From: Comamonadaceae bacterium ALPHA2B
GTDB lineage: Bacteria > Pseudomonadota > Gammaproteobacteria > Burkholderiales > Burkholderiaceae_C
NCBI GenBank assembly: GCA_005503065.1
Contig: SCOE01000010.1
Span: forward strand, 104,301 to 168,300
Length of the DNA: 64,000 nt
Direction: 5' to 3'
The notes under the pieces: model-generated
Seen by the model: the letters and a program-made list of their open reading frames with translations, nothing else
What the model was told of the DNA's origin: nothing
The model's database searches: none
Made by a program: the position numbers and the translations under genes
Part shown: positions 17,537 to 26,784 of the stretch, in pieces
How positions within the stretch are numbered: the stretch's first letter is position 1
Layout of the letters: every line of letters starts with the position of its first letter

Positions 17537-19636
17537 TCAAGCCAGCACCGCTTCCACGGTCGCCGCGACGTTCTCGGGCGTGAAGCCGAAGTGCTTGAAC
17601 AGCACGGGCGCGGGCGCCGATTCGCCGTACGTGTCGATGCCGACCACGGCCGACACGCCGTACTTCCACCAGCCGCCGGTGCAGCCCATCTCGACGGCGA
17701 TGCGCGGGATCTTCTTGGGCAATACGGCCTTCTTGTAGCCGACGTCCTGGCGGTCGAAGGTGGTGGTCGAGGGCATCGACACCACGCGCACGGCGATCTT
17801 CTTGGCTGCCAGCAGCTTCTGCGCGGCCAGGGCCAGCGGCACTTCCGAGCCGGTGGCGATGATGATGGCGGCGGTCTTCTTGCTCTTGAGGCCGACGGCC
17901 TCGGGCTCGGCCAGCACGTAGGCGCCCTTGGCGATGTCGCTCAGGTCGCTCTTGGGCGAATAGGCGATGTTCTGGCGCGAGAGCAGCAGCGCGGTGGGGC
18001 GCGCCTGGTTCTGCAGCGCCACGGCCCAGGCCACGGCGGTCTCGGCCGTGTCCGACGGACGCCAGACGTCGAGGTTGGGGATCAGGCGCAGCGAGGCGGC
18101 ATGCTCGATCGACTGGTGCGTCGGGCCGTCCTCGCCCAGGCCGATGGAGTCGTGCGTGAAAACGTGGATGACGCGGCGCTTCATCAGCGCGGCCATGCGG
18201 ATGGCGTTGCGGCTGTAGTCGCTGAAGGTCAGGAACGTGCCGCCGTAGGGGATGTAGCCGCCATGCAGCGCGATGCCGTTCATGATGGCGGCCATGCCGA
18301 ACTCGCGCACGCCATAGTTGATGTGGCGGCCGATGACGCCCTGCGGCGTGGCGGCGGCCGCATCGGGCTTGGACTCGTCCTCGGCGCCGTGCTTGGCCTC
18401 CACCGCCGGCACGTTCATGACCACGGCACCGGTCCTGGCGTCGAAGCGCAGGGCGGCGGTGCTCTTGGTGTTGGTGAGGTTGGAGCCGGTGAGGTCGGCG
18501 CTGCCGCCGAGCATCTCGGGCAGGGCGGCGGTGAAGGCCTCGAGCGCGAGCTGGCTGGCCTTGCGGCTGGCGACGGTCTCGCCCTTGCTGTGGGCCGCCA
18601 CGATGGTGTCGAAGGCCACTTGATGGAAGTCGGCGGGCAGCTCGCCCTTCATGCGGCGCGTGAACTCGTCGGCCAGCTTCGGATAGGCGGCGATGTAGGC
18701 GGCGAAACGGTCGTCCCAGTCGGCCTCGACCTTCGCACCCGCGGCACGGTGGTTCCAGTCGTCGTAGACGGCCTGCGGAATCACGAACGGCGGCTCGGTC
18801 CAGCCCAGGGCTTCGCGCGTGAGCTTGATCTCGTCGGGGCCCAGCGCTTCGCCGTGGGCCTTGGCGGTGCCGGCGCGGTTGGGGCTGCCCTTGCCGATCG
18901 TGGTCTTGCAGATGATCAGCGTCGGCTTGTCTTCGGACTTCTTCGCCTTGGCGATGGCGTCGGAGACGGCCTTGACGCTGTTGCCGTCGATCGGGCCGAT
19001 CACGTTCCACTCGTAGGCCTTGAAGCGCTCGGCGGTGTGGTCGACGAACCAGGGCTTGACTTGGCCGTCGATGCTGATGCCGTTGTCGTCGTACAGCGCG
19101 ATGAGCTTGTTGAGCTTCCAGGCGCCGGCCAGGGCGCAGGCCTCGTGGCTGATGCCTTCCATCAGGCAGCCGTCGCCCAGGAAGGCGTAGGTGTGGTGGT
19201 CGACGATGGCGTGGCCCGGGCGGTTGAACTCGGCGGCCAGCAGCTTCTCGGCCAGGGCGAAGCCGACGGCGTTGGTGATGCCCTGGCCCAGCGGGCCGGT
19301 GGTGGTTTCCACGCCGGGGGTGACGTCCACTTCCGGATGGCCGGCCGTCTTGCTGTGCAGCTGGCGGAAGTTCTTGATCTCTTCGATGGGCAGGTCGTAG
19401 CCCGTGAGGTGCAGCACGGCGTACTGCAGCATGGACGCGTGGCCGTTCGACAGGATAAAGCGGTCGCGGTCGAACCAGTGCGGGTTGGCCGGGTTGTAGC
19501 GCAGGTGCTCGCCCCACAGTGCGACGGCCATCTCGGCCATACCCATCGGCGCGCCGGGGTGGCCGGAGTTGGCTTGTTGAACGGCGTCCATTGCCAACGC
19601 GCGGATCGCGTTGGCCATCAAGGCTTGGTTGGCCAT
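17537..19636 (-). CDS. tkt: Transketolase
   Basis: A 699-residue thiamine-diphosphate enzyme moving two-carbon units between sugar phosphates in the pentose phosphate or Calvin pathway. N-terminal [14 protein letters not shown], the diphosphate/Mg motif [13 protein letters not shown] near 155, the pyrimidine-domain segment [15 protein letters not shown] and the C-terminal domain are all present. The start at 19636 (MANQAL) gives the family N-terminus; a longer reading would add 22 residues. No rubisco or phosphoribulokinase gene lies in the window. Confidence 0.96.
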   Translation of the reverse strand: MANQALMANAIRALAMDAVQQANSGHPGAPMGMAEMAVALWGEHLRYNPANPHWFDRDRFILSNGHASMLQYAVLHLTGYDLPIEEIKNFRQLHSKTAGHPEVDVTPGVETTTGPLGQGITNAVGFALAEKLLAAEFNRPGHAIVDHHTYAFLGDGCLMEGISHEACALAGAWKLNKLIALYDDNGISIDGQVKPWFVDHTAERFKAYEWNVIGPIDGNSVKAVSDAIAKAKKSEDKPTLIICKTTIGKGSPNRAGTAKAHGEALGPDEIKLTREALGWTEPPFVIPQAVYDDWNHRAAGAKVEADWDDRFAAYIAAYPKLADEFTRRMKGELPADFHQVAFDTIVAAHSKGETVASRKASQLALEAFTAALPEMLGGSADLTGSNLTNTKSTAALRFDARTGAVVMNVPAVEAKHGAEDESKPDAAAATPQGVIGRHINYGVREFGMAAIMNGIALHGGYIPYGGTFLTFSDYSRNAIRMAALMKRRVIHVFTHDSIGLGEDGPTHQSIEHAASLRLIPNLDVWRPSDTAETAVAWAVALQNQARPTALLLSRQNIAYSPKSDLSDIAKGAYVLAEPEAVGLKSKKTAAIIIATGSEVPLALAAQKLLAAKKIAVRVVSMPSTTTFDRQDVGYKKAVLPKKIPRIAVEMGCTGGWWKYGVSAVVGIDTYGESAPAPVLFKHFGFTPENVAATVEAVLA

Positions 19637-19800
19637 CGGGGGCTTTCGGGGGAGAGGGAAAGGAGGAGAGCCCTCAATTTTAGCGAGCGGGGTGACCGGC
19701 ATCCTGCAAAGCCTCCCGGACCCTGCGCGGGCGTCGCGTATTGCAGTGAGCGCCGCGCGCGTCCGGGCCCGGGCGACGACGGGCTGCTAGAGTCCGCGCC

Positions 19801-20190
19801 ATGCAGGGCCTGCACCTCACCGCCGACCTCCACGACTGCCAGTGCGCACCGCGCTGGCTGGTCGACGCCGAGGCGCTGGGCGCCCACTGTGCAGCCGCCG
19901 TCCGGAGCGCCGGCCTGCAGCCGGTGGGCCAGCTCTTCCATCGCTTTCCCGACACGGCCGAAGGCCCTGGCGGCGTGACGGCGACGGTGCTGCTGGCCGA
20001 ATCGCACCTGTGCGTGCACACCTGGCCGGAGCGGTGCGCCGTGACGCTGGACGTCTACGTGTGCAATTTCGGCGGCGACCATTCGGCCAAGGCGCGGCAG
20101 CTGCTCGAGGCGCTGGTGGCGCTGTTCGCCCCGCGCGAAACGGTACGCCAGTCCCTGCAACGCGGAAGGGTTCCGGTGCATGCCGACTGA
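19801..20190 (+). CDS. speD: S-adenosylmethionine decarboxylase proenzyme
   Basis: A 129-residue pyruvoyl enzyme that makes decarboxylated SAM, the aminopropyl donor for spermidine. The self-cleavage site is Glu67-Ser68 in LLAESHLCVHTWPE; Ser68 becomes the pyruvoyl group. The proton-transfer residues His73 and Cys88 keep the spacing of the small bacterial (SpeH-type) enzymes. It overlaps murU by 11 bp. The only spermidine-synthase-like gene in the window is at 29142-30725. TAGAGT a few bases upstream may be its -10 element. Confidence 0.93.
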   Translation: MQGLHLTADLHDCQCAPRWLVDAEALGAHCAAAVRSAGLQPVGQLFHRFPDTAEGPGGVTATVLLAESHLCVHTWPERCAVTLDVYVCNFGGDHSAKARQLLEALVALFAPRETVRQSLQRGRVPVHAD

Positions 20191-20926
20191 GGGCGTGCTT
20201 GCCAGCGCCATGCTGCTCGCCGCCGGCCGCGGCGAGCGCATGCGGCCGCTGACCGACCACACGCCCAAGCCGCTGCTGCCGGTGCGCGGCAAGCCGCTGA
20301 TGCAATGGCCCATGGAGGCACTGGCCGCGGGCGGCGTCACCCGCCTGGTGGTCAACACCGCTTGGCTGGGCGAGCACATTTCAAGCCATTTCGGCCCGCA
20401 GGCCGCATGGGACGGGCGCGGGGCGCTATCGATTTCATACTCCGACGAGGGCCGCGACTTCGGCGGCGCCCTGGAGACCGCCGGCGGCATCGTGCGCGCC
20501 CTGCCCCTGCTCGACGAGGTGTTCTGGGTCGCGGCGGGCGATGTGTTCGCGCCGGATTTCCGCTTCTCGCCCGAGGCGCTGGCGCGCTTTCGCGCCGGCG
20601 ACGCGCTGGCCCACCTCTGGCTGGTGCCCAATCCTGCCCACAACCCGAAGGGCGACTTCGGCCTGGACGAGGATGGCCGCGCGCGCAACGTGCCGGCCGA
20701 TGCCGGCGTGCCGCGCTACACCTTCTCGACCATCGGCCTGTACCGCGCTGCCCTGTTCGCGCCGCCCTACTGCAGCATCCCGCCGGGCAACCCGGACGGT
20801 GCCAAGGCGGCACTGGCGCCGATCCTGCGGGCCGCCATGGACGACGGCCGCGTCAGCGCCGAGCTGTACGCCGGACGCTGGACCGACGTCGGCACGCCGG
20901 AGCGGCTCGCGCAGCTGCAGCGCTGA
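20180..20926 (+). CDS. murU: MurNAc-1-phosphate uridylyltransferase-like nucleotidyltransferase
   Basis: A 248-residue sugar-phosphate nucleotidyltransferase. The N-terminal signature is AMLLAAGRGERMRPLTDHTPKPLLPV, followed by ALETAGGIV and AAGDVFAPDF (metal Asp). It most resembles MurU, which with the kinase AmgK bypasses de novo UDP-MurNAc synthesis in peptidoglycan recycling. An amgK-like gene is at 42504-43637, not adjacent as in Pseudomonas. It overlaps speD by 11 bp. A family I repeat at 20378-20440 appears to lie inside the reading frame and encodes SHFGPQAAWDGRGALSIS in a variable loop. Confidence 0.82.
   Translation: MPTEGVLASAMLLAAGRGERMRPLTDHTPKPLLPVRGKPLMQWPMEALAAGGVTRLVVNTAWLGEHISSHFGPQAAWDGRGALSISYSDEGRDFGGALETAGGIVRALPLLDEVFWVAAGDVFAPDFRFSPEALARFRAGDALAHLWLVPNPAHNPKGDFGLDEDGRARNVPADAGVPRYTFSTIGLYRAALFAPPYCSIPPGNPDGAKAALAPILRAAMDDGRVSAELYAGRWTDVGTPERLAQLQR
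20378..20440 (-). repeat. Family I repeat inside murU (copy 10)
   Basis: TTTCAAGCCATTTCGGCC, then GGACGGGCGCGGG and GCTATCGATTTCATA match the inverse orientation of the repeat (compare 43641-43703). It keeps the murU frame open. Confidence 0.6.
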
Positions 20927-20950
20927 CGCCGCACCGGCCGCCGCGCCGGC

Positions 20951-23002
20951 TCAGGGGATGTTGGCCGATGTGACCTGGAATGCGCCGCCGGGCAGGGCGA
21001 AGTCGCCGCCGTACTCGAACGGGTCGCCGTTGCCGCTGCCCATCCCGCAGCCATTGGGCGCACCGCAGGCGCTGCCGCCGTAGTTGTGCATGATCACCGG
21101 CCCATAGCGGTAGTTGCGCAGCGCGCGTCCGCCGTAGTCGGCCACCGAGACCACGTACGACTCCGTCCCGTGGTTGTCCGTGTCCTCCGCCGCGATCGGG
21201 TCCACCAGCCGCGTGTCCTTGAGCGTGCGCACCACCGAGCCGCTGTTGCCGTCGCCGGCAAAGCGCACCCACTGCAGCTGGCGGTCTCCGCGCGAGGTCA
21301 CGATCACCTCTCGGGTGATGTCCGGGTACACCGCATTGCCCGCCTTCTCCTTGACCAGCGCGATGCCCGTGGGGTTGCGTCCCACCGCCACCGCGCCGAC
21401 CTCCACGATGCTCGCGGCCGAGCCGTTGCCCGCCGTGGGGTAGTCGCCCAGGTTGAAGATGTGCAGCTGCCCGTCCTGCGTGGCCACCCAGGCGCGTCGG
21501 TTGGCGCCCCACGCGTAGGTCTTCACCGCCGTGGGCCGGTTGGCCATCGACACCGTCTTGATGACCGTGGGCGTCTGAGCGGGGGCGCCGGCGAAGGTGC
21601 GCGGCCACTGCGAGTCGGCCGGGCCCACCGAGGTCGTGACGCTGTAGTCCGCGTCGCTGCCGAAGTACATGCTCTGGTAGTACGCGAACAGCGGCCGCAG
21701 GTCCAGGAAGGCCACCTTCTGCTCGGACTTGGAGACCACCACCGCAACGCCACCCTTGGCGTAGGTGTTGAAGTTGCGCCCCCCGGTCCGGAAGGTCGCT
21801 CGGTTGGCCGCGTTGCTCAGCGGCAGTGAAAAGGCCTGCTCGCGGGTGCCCTCGCTGAGATAGACGTTGCGGTCGACGCCCGTGGTGACCGAGATGTCGG
21901 TCGGCGCCTTCATGTCCGCAGGCAGCGGCACGTAGCCCAGCACCTTCATGTAGCCGGTGTTGCCGAGGTTGGGCAGGCCCGGGTACAGGCCATTCCATTC
22001 ACCCCAGTAGTTCGATCCGCTGGGATTGTTCGGCGTGCAGCCTTCGCACAGGCCGGCCAGCGCCACCACGGCGACCTCGCCGCGCAGGTTGGTCGTGTCC
22101 CACACGGAGATCAGCGCGAATTCGTTGCTGTTGGTCACGGCCACCGCCGTGGGCACCTTGCCCGGCGCCAGCTGGGCGCTGGCCTTGTTGGTCGAGGTGT
22201 TGGTCTGCGCAGAGCCGATGAAGCCGCTGTCGAACACCATCAGGCTGTTCATGCACCAGCCGGGCCGACCCAGGCATCGCGCCACGCCGACCGGATTGCC
22301 GACGGCGCCGCCGGCCTGCCGGTACGACGCGCCGTTGATCTCGTCGAGACCGGCGCCGTAGTACACCCACTTGAGCTCGGGCCGCTGCGAGAAGACCGCG
22401 TTGCTGACCGAGCTGATGGCCAGGTCGGCCACGCCCACGCGCTGCGCCGGCACATCGGGGATGAAGGCGACATGGCCGCTGTTCGACGAGAAATCGCCGA
22501 CCGTGTTGCTCCATGCGCCGACCTGCCACGTGCCGCAGGCGAGCTGCGGATCGCAGGGACGCTGCCCGCCGTTGCGGTCGGACACGAAGGCGTTGTCGTT
22601 GCGTTTGAACCAGGTGGGCACGCCGCTGTTGCCGGTGGTGCCGTAGGCCGAGGGCGCGGGTCCGTAGCGGTAGTCGACCCCCCCGGCCTTGCCCATGGCT
22701 GCCGCCACCGTGCGGTAGCTGGCCGCGTCGACCGTGGTCGTGCCGCCCGTCACGGGGTCCGGACCGCCGGGCGCAGGCGCCGCGGCACCGCCCGCCGAAC
22801 CGGAACCGGAACCGGAACCGGAACCCGTTCCAGTGGCTGACGGGTTGGCCGCAGCGCCAGCCGCCGAAGGTGCGCTGCCGGCACCAGCCAGTGCCGCCAG
22901 GCCGATCCCTCCGCCTCCGCCGCCACCGCCACCACCTCCCCCACAGGCCGTCAGGACCATGCCTGCGACGACGAGGGCTCCTCCAAGCTTTATTACTTTC
23001 AT
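20951..23002 (-). CDS. Large lipoprotein, probable beta-propeller, paralogue 1
   Basis: A 683-residue exported protein. A short signal peptide ends in the lipobox VLTAC, so Cys20 should be lipidated and the protein membrane-anchored. A poly-Gly run and a Gly-Ser linker (residues 20-90, including GSGSGSGSGS) precede the folded part. Repeated segments such as VAVVALAGLCEGCTP, KVAFLDLRPL and WVATQDGQLHIFNLGDYP suggest beta-propeller blades; paired cysteines suggest disulfides. I do not know a named family. The last ~265 codons appear identical in DNA to those of paralogue 2 at 24579-26573, with pepP between them. Function unknown; perhaps a surface scaffold or sensor. Confidence 0.8.
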   Translation of the reverse strand: MKVIKLGGALVVAGMVLTACGGGGGGGGGGGGIGLAALAGAGSAPSAAGAAANPSATGTGSGSGSGSGSAGGAAAPAPGGPDPVTGGTTTVDAASYRTVAAAMGKAGGVDYRYGPAPSAYGTTGNSGVPTWFKRNDNAFVSDRNGGQRPCDPQLACGTWQVGAWSNTVGDFSSNSGHVAFIPDVPAQRVGVADLAISSVSNAVFSQRPELKWVYYGAGLDEINGASYRQAGGAVGNPVGVARCLGRPGWCMNSLMVFDSGFIGSAQTNTSTNKASAQLAPGKVPTAVAVTNSNEFALISVWDTTNLRGEVAVVALAGLCEGCTPNNPSGSNYWGEWNGLYPGLPNLGNTGYMKVLGYVPLPADMKAPTDISVTTGVDRNVYLSEGTREQAFSLPLSNAANRATFRTGGRNFNTYAKGGVAVVVSKSEQKVAFLDLRPLFAYYQSMYFGSDADYSVTTSVGPADSQWPRTFAGAPAQTPTVIKTVSMANRPTAVKTYAWGANRRAWVATQDGQLHIFNLGDYPTAGNGSAASIVEVGAVAVGRNPTGIALVKEKAGNAVYPDITREVIVTSRGDRQLQWVRFAGDGNSGSVVRTLKDTRLVDPIAAEDTDNHGTESYVVSVADYGGRALRNYRYGPVIMHNYGGSACGAPNGCGMGSGNGDPFEYGGDFALPGGAFQVTSANIP
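22801..22824. repeat. Hexanucleotide tandem repeat encoding Gly-Ser linker
   Basis: Four exact CGGAAC units in a row, with partial units at both ends, code for alternating Gly and Ser between the lipobox and the folded domain of paralogue 1. Six-base units change linker length without breaking the frame. Confidence 0.75.
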
Positions 23003-23117
23003 CCTATTAACTAAAGTTCCAAATAACTATTTGTACATTGGCTCCCGTCCTACAGGCAAACATCCTTGCAAATCTTTTCCGAGTCGTTGTGGAAATGCGG
23101 TCGAGTTGTTACGTACG

Positions 23118-23123
23118 TATAGT
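23118..23123 (+). promoter_or_regulatory. Possible -10 element of pepP
   Basis: TATAGT lies seven bases before the pepP ATG and just after the perfect palindrome TACGTACGTA (23110-23119). No good -35 is seen at normal spacing. The surrounding 23003-23110 is unusually AT-rich for this genome and must hold promoters for both divergent genes. Confidence 0.3.
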
Positions 23124-23129
23124 GGGCCC

Positions 23130-24515
23130 ATGAGCAGCGCCCCCTACGCACAACGCCGCGCCCGTCTGGCGGCGCAACTCGGCAAAGACGGCATCGCGAT
23201 CGTGCCGACGGCGCCCGAGCAGCCGCGCAACCGCGACACGGACTTCCTGTACCGGCACGACAGCTACTTCTATTACCTGACCGGATTCACCGAGCCCAAC
23301 GCCTGGCTGGTGCTGGCCGGCGACGGTCGCTCCACGCTGTTCTGCGCGCCGAAGGACCTCGAACGCGAGATCTGGGATGGCTACCGCCTCGGGCCCGAGG
23401 CGGCACCGGGCGTGCTCGGCCTCGACGAGGCCTTCTCCGTCGCCACGCTCGACACCGCCCTGCCGCGCCTGCTGGAGAACCGCGGCACCGTGTGGTACCC
23501 CTTCGCCACGCACCCGGGGCTCGAATCGCGCGTCGACGGCTGGCTGCAGAAGGTGCGTGCCCGCGTGCGCTTCGGTGCGCTGTGCCCCGAGCAGCAGCGC
23601 GACCTGTGCGGCCCGCTCGACGAGATGCGGCTGGTCAAGGACGCGCACGAGCAGGACATCATGCGCCGCGCGGCCGACATCAGCGCGCGAGCCCACATCC
23701 GCGCGATGCAGACCTCGGCCCGCATGCTGCGCGCCGGCCAGGAGGTGCGCGAATACCACCTCGACGCCGAGCTGCTGCACGAATTCCGCCTCGGTGGCTC
23801 GCAGTACCCGGCCTATGGCTCGATCGTGGCCGCCGGCGCCAATGCCTGCGTGCTGCACTACCGCGCCGACGCGGCCCCGGTGCGTGCCGGCGAGCTGGTG
23901 CTGATCGACGCCGGATGCGAACTCGACAGCTACGCGAGCGACATCACCCGCACCTTCCCGGCCGACGGCAGGTTCACCGGACCGCAGCGCGCCCTGTACG
24001 ACCTGGTACTGGCGAGCCAGGACGCTGCGGTGGCGGCGACACGTGCGGGCCAGCGCTTCAACGACCCGCACGAGGCGACCGTGAAGGTGCTGGCGCAGGG
24101 CCTGCTCGACCTCGGGCTGCTCGACGCCAACAAGGTGGGCTCGGTGCAGGACGTCATCGACAACCGCAGCTACTTCCAGTTCTACATGCACCGCACCGGC
24201 CACTGGCTGGGCATGGACGTGCACGATTGCGGCAGCTATGTGGAGCCCACGCAGGTGGGTGAAGTCAGCGAGCGCAAGGACCCGCTGTCGGGCGAGCTCA
24301 TCAAGAACCGCCCGAGCCGCATCCTGCAGCCGGGCATGGTGCTGACCATCGAGCCGGGCCTGTACGTGCGGCCCGCCGAAGGCGTGCCCGAGCAGTTCCA
24401 CAACATCGGCATCCGCATCGAGGACGACGCCATCGTGACGGAGAACGGCTGCGAACTGATCACGCGGGGCGTGCCGGTGCACGCCGATGAGATCGAGGCG
24501 CTGATGCGCGGCTGA
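23130..24515 (+). CDS. pepP: Xaa-Pro aminopeptidase
   Basis: A 461-residue cytoplasmic metallopeptidase that removes N-terminal residues preceding proline. The N-terminal domain (about 1-165) precedes the pita-bread catalytic domain. Metal ligands appear in order: the two Asp in LIDAGCELDSYASDITRTFP, His in HRTGHWLGMDVHDCG, Glu in LTIEPGLYV and Glu in GIRIEDDA. Length fits E. coli PepP (about 440). It sits between the two exported paralogues, which are on the other strand, so recombination between their identical ends would delete it. Confidence 0.95.
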   Translation: MSSAPYAQRRARLAAQLGKDGIAIVPTAPEQPRNRDTDFLYRHDSYFYYLTGFTEPNAWLVLAGDGRSTLFCAPKDLEREIWDGYRLGPEAAPGVLGLDEAFSVATLDTALPRLLENRGTVWYPFATHPGLESRVDGWLQKVRARVRFGALCPEQQRDLCGPLDEMRLVKDAHEQDIMRRAADISARAHIRAMQTSARMLRAGQEVREYHLDAELLHEFRLGGSQYPAYGSIVAAGANACVLHYRADAAPVRAGELVLIDAGCELDSYASDITRTFPADGRFTGPQRALYDLVLASQDAAVAATRAGQRFNDPHEATVKVLAQGLLDLGLLDANKVGSVQDVIDNRSYFQFYMHRTGHWLGMDVHDCGSYVEPTQVGEVSERKDPLSGELIKNRPSRILQPGMVLTIEPGLYVRPAEGVPEQFHNIGIRIEDDAIVTENGCELITRGVPVHADEIEALMRG

Positions 24516-24578
24516 GGCCGGGGGATGGGGCCGCCCCCACCGCCATGCAACGCCGGCGCCTCGCGCGCACTCTTCTTC

Positions 24579-26573
24579 TCAGGGGATGTTGGCCGATGTG
24601 ACCTGGAATGCGCCGCCGGGCAGGGCGAAGTCGCCGCCGTACTCGAACGGGTCGCCGTTGCCGCTGCCCATCCCGCAGCCATTGGGCGCACCGCAGGCGC
24701 TGCCGCCGTAGTTGTGCATGATCACCGGCCCATAGCGGTAGTTGCGCAGCGCGCGTCCGCCGTAGTCGGCCACCGAGACCACGTACGACTCCGTCCCGTG
24801 GTTGTCCGTGTCCTCCGCCGCGATCGGGTCCACCAGCCGCGTGTCCTTGAGCGTGCGCACCACCGAGCCGCTGTTGCCGTCGCCGGCAAAGCGCACCCAC
24901 TGCAGCTGGCGGTCTCCGCGCGAGGTCACGATCACCTCTCGGGTGATGTCCGGGTACACCGCATTGCCCGCCTTCTCCTTGACCAGCGCGATGCCCGTGG
25001 GGTTGCGTCCCACCGCCACCGCGCCGACCTCCACGATGCTCGCGGCCGAGCCGTTGCCCGCCGTGGGGTAGTCGCCCAGGTTGAAGATGTGCAGCTGCCC
25101 GTCCTGCGTGGCCACCCAGGCGCGTCGGTTGGCGCCCCACGCGTAGGTCTTCACCGCCGTGGGCCGGTTGGCCATCGACACCGTCTTGATGACCGTGGGC
25201 GTCTGAGCGGGGGCGCCGGCGAAGGTGCGCGGCCACTGCGAGTCGGCCGGGCCCACCGAGGTCGTGACGCTGTAGTCCGCGTCGCTGCCGAAGTACATGC
25301 TCTGGTAGTACGCGAACAGCGGCCGCAGGTCCAGGAAGGCCACCTTCTGCTCGGACTTGGAGACCACCACCGCAACACCACCCTTGGCGTAGGTGTTGAA
25401 GTTGCGCCCCCCGGCCCGGAAGGTCGCTCGGTTGCCCGCCTTGTTCAGGGGCAGGTCGAAGGTGGATTCCCTGCCCGGAACGCCGGCAGGCAGGTACGCC
25501 GTGCGATTCACGCCCGTGGTGACCGAAATGCCCGTCGGCGCCTTCATGTCCGCAGGCAGCGGGACGTAGCCCAGCACCTTCATGTACGCCGTGTTGCCGA
25601 GGTTGGGCAGGCCGGGGTGGAGCCCTTGCCACTCTCCCCACCATGAAGCGGGCGAAGCCGGCTTGGCGGGCGTGCAGCCCTCGCACAGGCCGGCCAGCGC
25701 CACCACGGCGACCTCGCCGCGCAGGTTGACCGTGTCCCACACGGTGATCAGCGCGAACTCGTTGCTGTTGGTCACCGCCGCCGCCGTGGGCACCTTGCCC
25801 GGCGCCAGCCGGGCGCTGGCCTTGTTGGTCGAGGTGTTGGACTGCGCGAAGCCGATGAAGCCGTTGTCGAACACCATCAGGCTGTTCATGCACCAGCCGG
25901 GCCGGCCCTCGCATCGCGCCACGCCGACCGGGTTGCCGATCGGCGCACCGGCCCGGCGGTACGCGAGGGCGCTGATCTCGTCGAGGCCGCCACCGTAGTA
26001 GACCCACATCAGCTCGGGCCGCTGCGAGAACACCTCGTTGCTGCTCGAGCTGATTCCCAGGCCAGCCACGCCCAGGCGCTGCGACGGCGAATCCGGGATG
26101 TAGGCGACGTGGCCGACGTTGGAGGCGAAATCCCCGACCTCGTTGCTCCATGTGCCGACCTGCCAGGTGCCGCAGAAGGCCGGATCGCAACCACGCTTGC
26201 CGCCCTGGCGATCGGACACGAAGCCATGGTCGGCGCGCTTCGACCAGGTCGGCAGGCCGCCGTTGCCGGTGGTGCCGTAGGCCGCCGGTCCGGGGCCGTA
26301 CCGGTACTCGATGCCGGCAGCCTTGCCGATGTCGGCGGCCATGGCCCGGTAGGAAGCCGCATCGTCGCCGGCCGACGGACGCGGCGCGCCGGGATCGGCC
26401 AGCGCCGTGCCCCCGGTGACTCGCGCCGCCGGGGCCTGGGCGATGGTCGCCGAGCGCATCTCGGCGGCCTGCGCCATGGCCGTGCGTGGCGCCATGCCGG
26501 CATCGCCGGCCCCATACGCCGCCAGTGCGACGCCCGCCACCACCAGCGCCTTGCCCATGCTCATTGCTTGCAT
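24579..26573 (-). CDS. Large exported protein, probable beta-propeller, paralogue 2
   Basis: A 664-residue paralogue of 20951-23002. The N-terminus is MQAMSMGKALVVAGVALAAY; the lipobox Cys of paralogue 1 (VLTAC, TGT) is replaced by Tyr (ALAAY, TAT). A normal signal-peptidase site at AMAQA near residue 35 is possible, giving a soluble periplasmic or secreted form. The Gly-Ser linker is absent. The first ~400 residues differ at many positions from paralogue 1, but from GGRNFNTYAKGG onward the proteins are identical. The start at 26573 has AGGACA ten bases upstream; two further in-frame Met codons follow. Function unknown. Confidence 0.78.
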   Translation of the reverse strand: MQAMSMGKALVVAGVALAAYGAGDAGMAPRTAMAQAAEMRSATIAQAPAARVTGGTALADPGAPRPSAGDDAASYRAMAADIGKAAGIEYRYGPGPAAYGTTGNGGLPTWSKRADHGFVSDRQGGKRGCDPAFCGTWQVGTWSNEVGDFASNVGHVAYIPDSPSQRLGVAGLGISSSSNEVFSQRPELMWVYYGGGLDEISALAYRRAGAPIGNPVGVARCEGRPGWCMNSLMVFDNGFIGFAQSNTSTNKASARLAPGKVPTAAAVTNSNEFALITVWDTVNLRGEVAVVALAGLCEGCTPAKPASPASWWGEWQGLHPGLPNLGNTAYMKVLGYVPLPADMKAPTGISVTTGVNRTAYLPAGVPGRESTFDLPLNKAGNRATFRAGGRNFNTYAKGGVAVVVSKSEQKVAFLDLRPLFAYYQSMYFGSDADYSVTTSVGPADSQWPRTFAGAPAQTPTVIKTVSMANRPTAVKTYAWGANRRAWVATQDGQLHIFNLGDYPTAGNGSAASIVEVGAVAVGRNPTGIALVKEKAGNAVYPDITREVIVTSRGDRQLQWVRFAGDGNSGSVVRTLKDTRLVDPIAAEDTDNHGTESYVVSVADYGGRALRNYRYGPVIMHNYGGSACGAPNGCGMGSGNGDPFEYGGDFALPGGAFQVTSANIP

Positions 26574-26784
26574 GGTGAAAGTGTCCTGTCGACGGTGCGG
26601 ATCGTCCAGCAAAGCCCCGACGGATGGACGGCCGGGCGGCCTGCCGCACCGCCGGACGACCGGCACGCACACGTGCGACGGACGGCGGCCGCGTCTGTGG
26701 CGTGAGCCGGCCGGCCCGAGAAGCCCTGCGGCACCGGCGGGGTTTGGCGCCGCGCCTCGGCGGGCATGGGGCAAGAATGCCGCC

